From positions 1,118,813 to 1,182,812 of the forward strand of contig CP157796.1 of assembly GCA_040112665.1 (NCBI GenBank): a stretch of DNA of 64,000 nucleotides. Direction: 5' to 3'. This DNA is from Oceanicaulis sp. (lineage in GTDB: Bacteria; Pseudomonadota; Alphaproteobacteria; Caulobacterales; Maricaulaceae). The position numbers and the translations under genes were made by a program. Numbering within the stretch: position 1 is the stretch's first letter; every line of letters begins with the position of its first letter. Under the pieces are notes generated by a model. It was not told the DNA's origin, ran no database searches, and saw nothing but the letters and a program-made list of their open reading frames with translations. Positions 63,016 through 64,000 of the stretch are shown here, in pieces.

Positions 63016-63044
63016 GCCGGGTTTACATCAAGTGTGAACCCGGC
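63016..63044. promoter_or_regulatory. Near-perfect inverted repeat in the LPOR leader
   Basis: GCCGGGTTTACA (63016-63027) and TGTGAACCCGGC (63033-63044) are 12-base inverted arms with one mismatch and a 5-base spacer TCAAG. It lies 20 bases before the LPOR ATG, ahead of the GGAAGG ribosome-binding site. It may be an operator (ACA...TGT core) or an RNA hairpin near the start codon. Confidence 0.6.
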
Positions 63045-63048
63045 CTGA

Positions 63049-64000
<952 letters not shown>

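Overview
The window is a GC-rich (roughly two thirds G+C by eye) bacterial chromosome segment with dense, mostly housekeeping gene content. Gene families point to an alphaproteobacterium. These include the CtrA-pathway proteins TrcR (DUF1013) and RcdA (DUF1465), the alphaproteobacterial small families DUF465, DUF1192, DUF1150 and TIGR02300, the trpF-trpB-trpA-accD-folC order, and ccmABCDG. A Caulobacterales/Maricaulales-like (Hyphomonadaceae-like) host is my best inference; I cannot prove the genus from this sequence.

Layout. 1-10 kb: the end of a pyroglutamyl peptidase gene, small conserved proteins, ubiX, a TPR protein, an SDR, trcR, a quinone oxidoreductase, rcdA, rpmE, a thioredoxin-TPR co-chaperone, a Lon-domain protein, Trm112 and DUF971. 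10-16 kb: a membrane LytTR regulator divergent from an acyltransferase with a candidate operator between them, a thioesterase, a LolA-like protein, a nuclease and folC. 16-25 kb: accD, trpA, a BrnT/BrnA toxin-antitoxin pair, trpB, trpF, ihfB, rpsA and aroA. 25-35 kb: a FYDLN acidic protein, tRNA-Ala(GGC), a Sel1 protein, a SpoU methyltransferase, acnA, ccmABCDG, a MarR regulator with a polylysine tail and a NUDIX hydrolase. 35-42 kb: a class A penicillin-binding protein, lipoproteins and polA.

42.5-54.4 kb is one 12-kb minus-strand respiratory operon with overlapping or very close genes. It holds alternative complex III (actA-B-C-D-E-F), an unknown small membrane protein, a SCO copper chaperone and an A2-type caa3 cytochrome oxidase (subunits II, I, III, IV). 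ACIII would oxidise quinol and pass electrons to the oxidase, whose subunit II carries its own cytochrome c domain. The ccm genes at 31.5-34.3 kb supply part of the cytochrome c maturation machinery needed by ActA, ActE and subunit II.

54.5-60.7 kb is a patchwork: a penicillin-acylase-type lipoprotein, many copies of a C-rich palindromic repeat, an intact IS481-family element with a 6-bp target duplication, a DUF559 nuclease gene between repeat copies, and a secreted HEXXH protein.

60.7-64 kb is the most striking part. A protein of the BciB type (ferredoxin-dependent 8-vinyl reductase of (bacterio)chlorophyll synthesis) and a membrane-anchored alpha/beta hydrolase lie divergent from a gene for light-dependent protochlorophyllide oxidoreductase (LPOR), cut by the window end. 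A strong inverted repeat sits in the LPOR leader. LPOR is typical of oxygenic phototrophs and known in only some alphaproteobacterial aerobic phototrophs, so this looks like an edge of a light-dependent bacteriochlorophyll module, or an unexplained orphan set.
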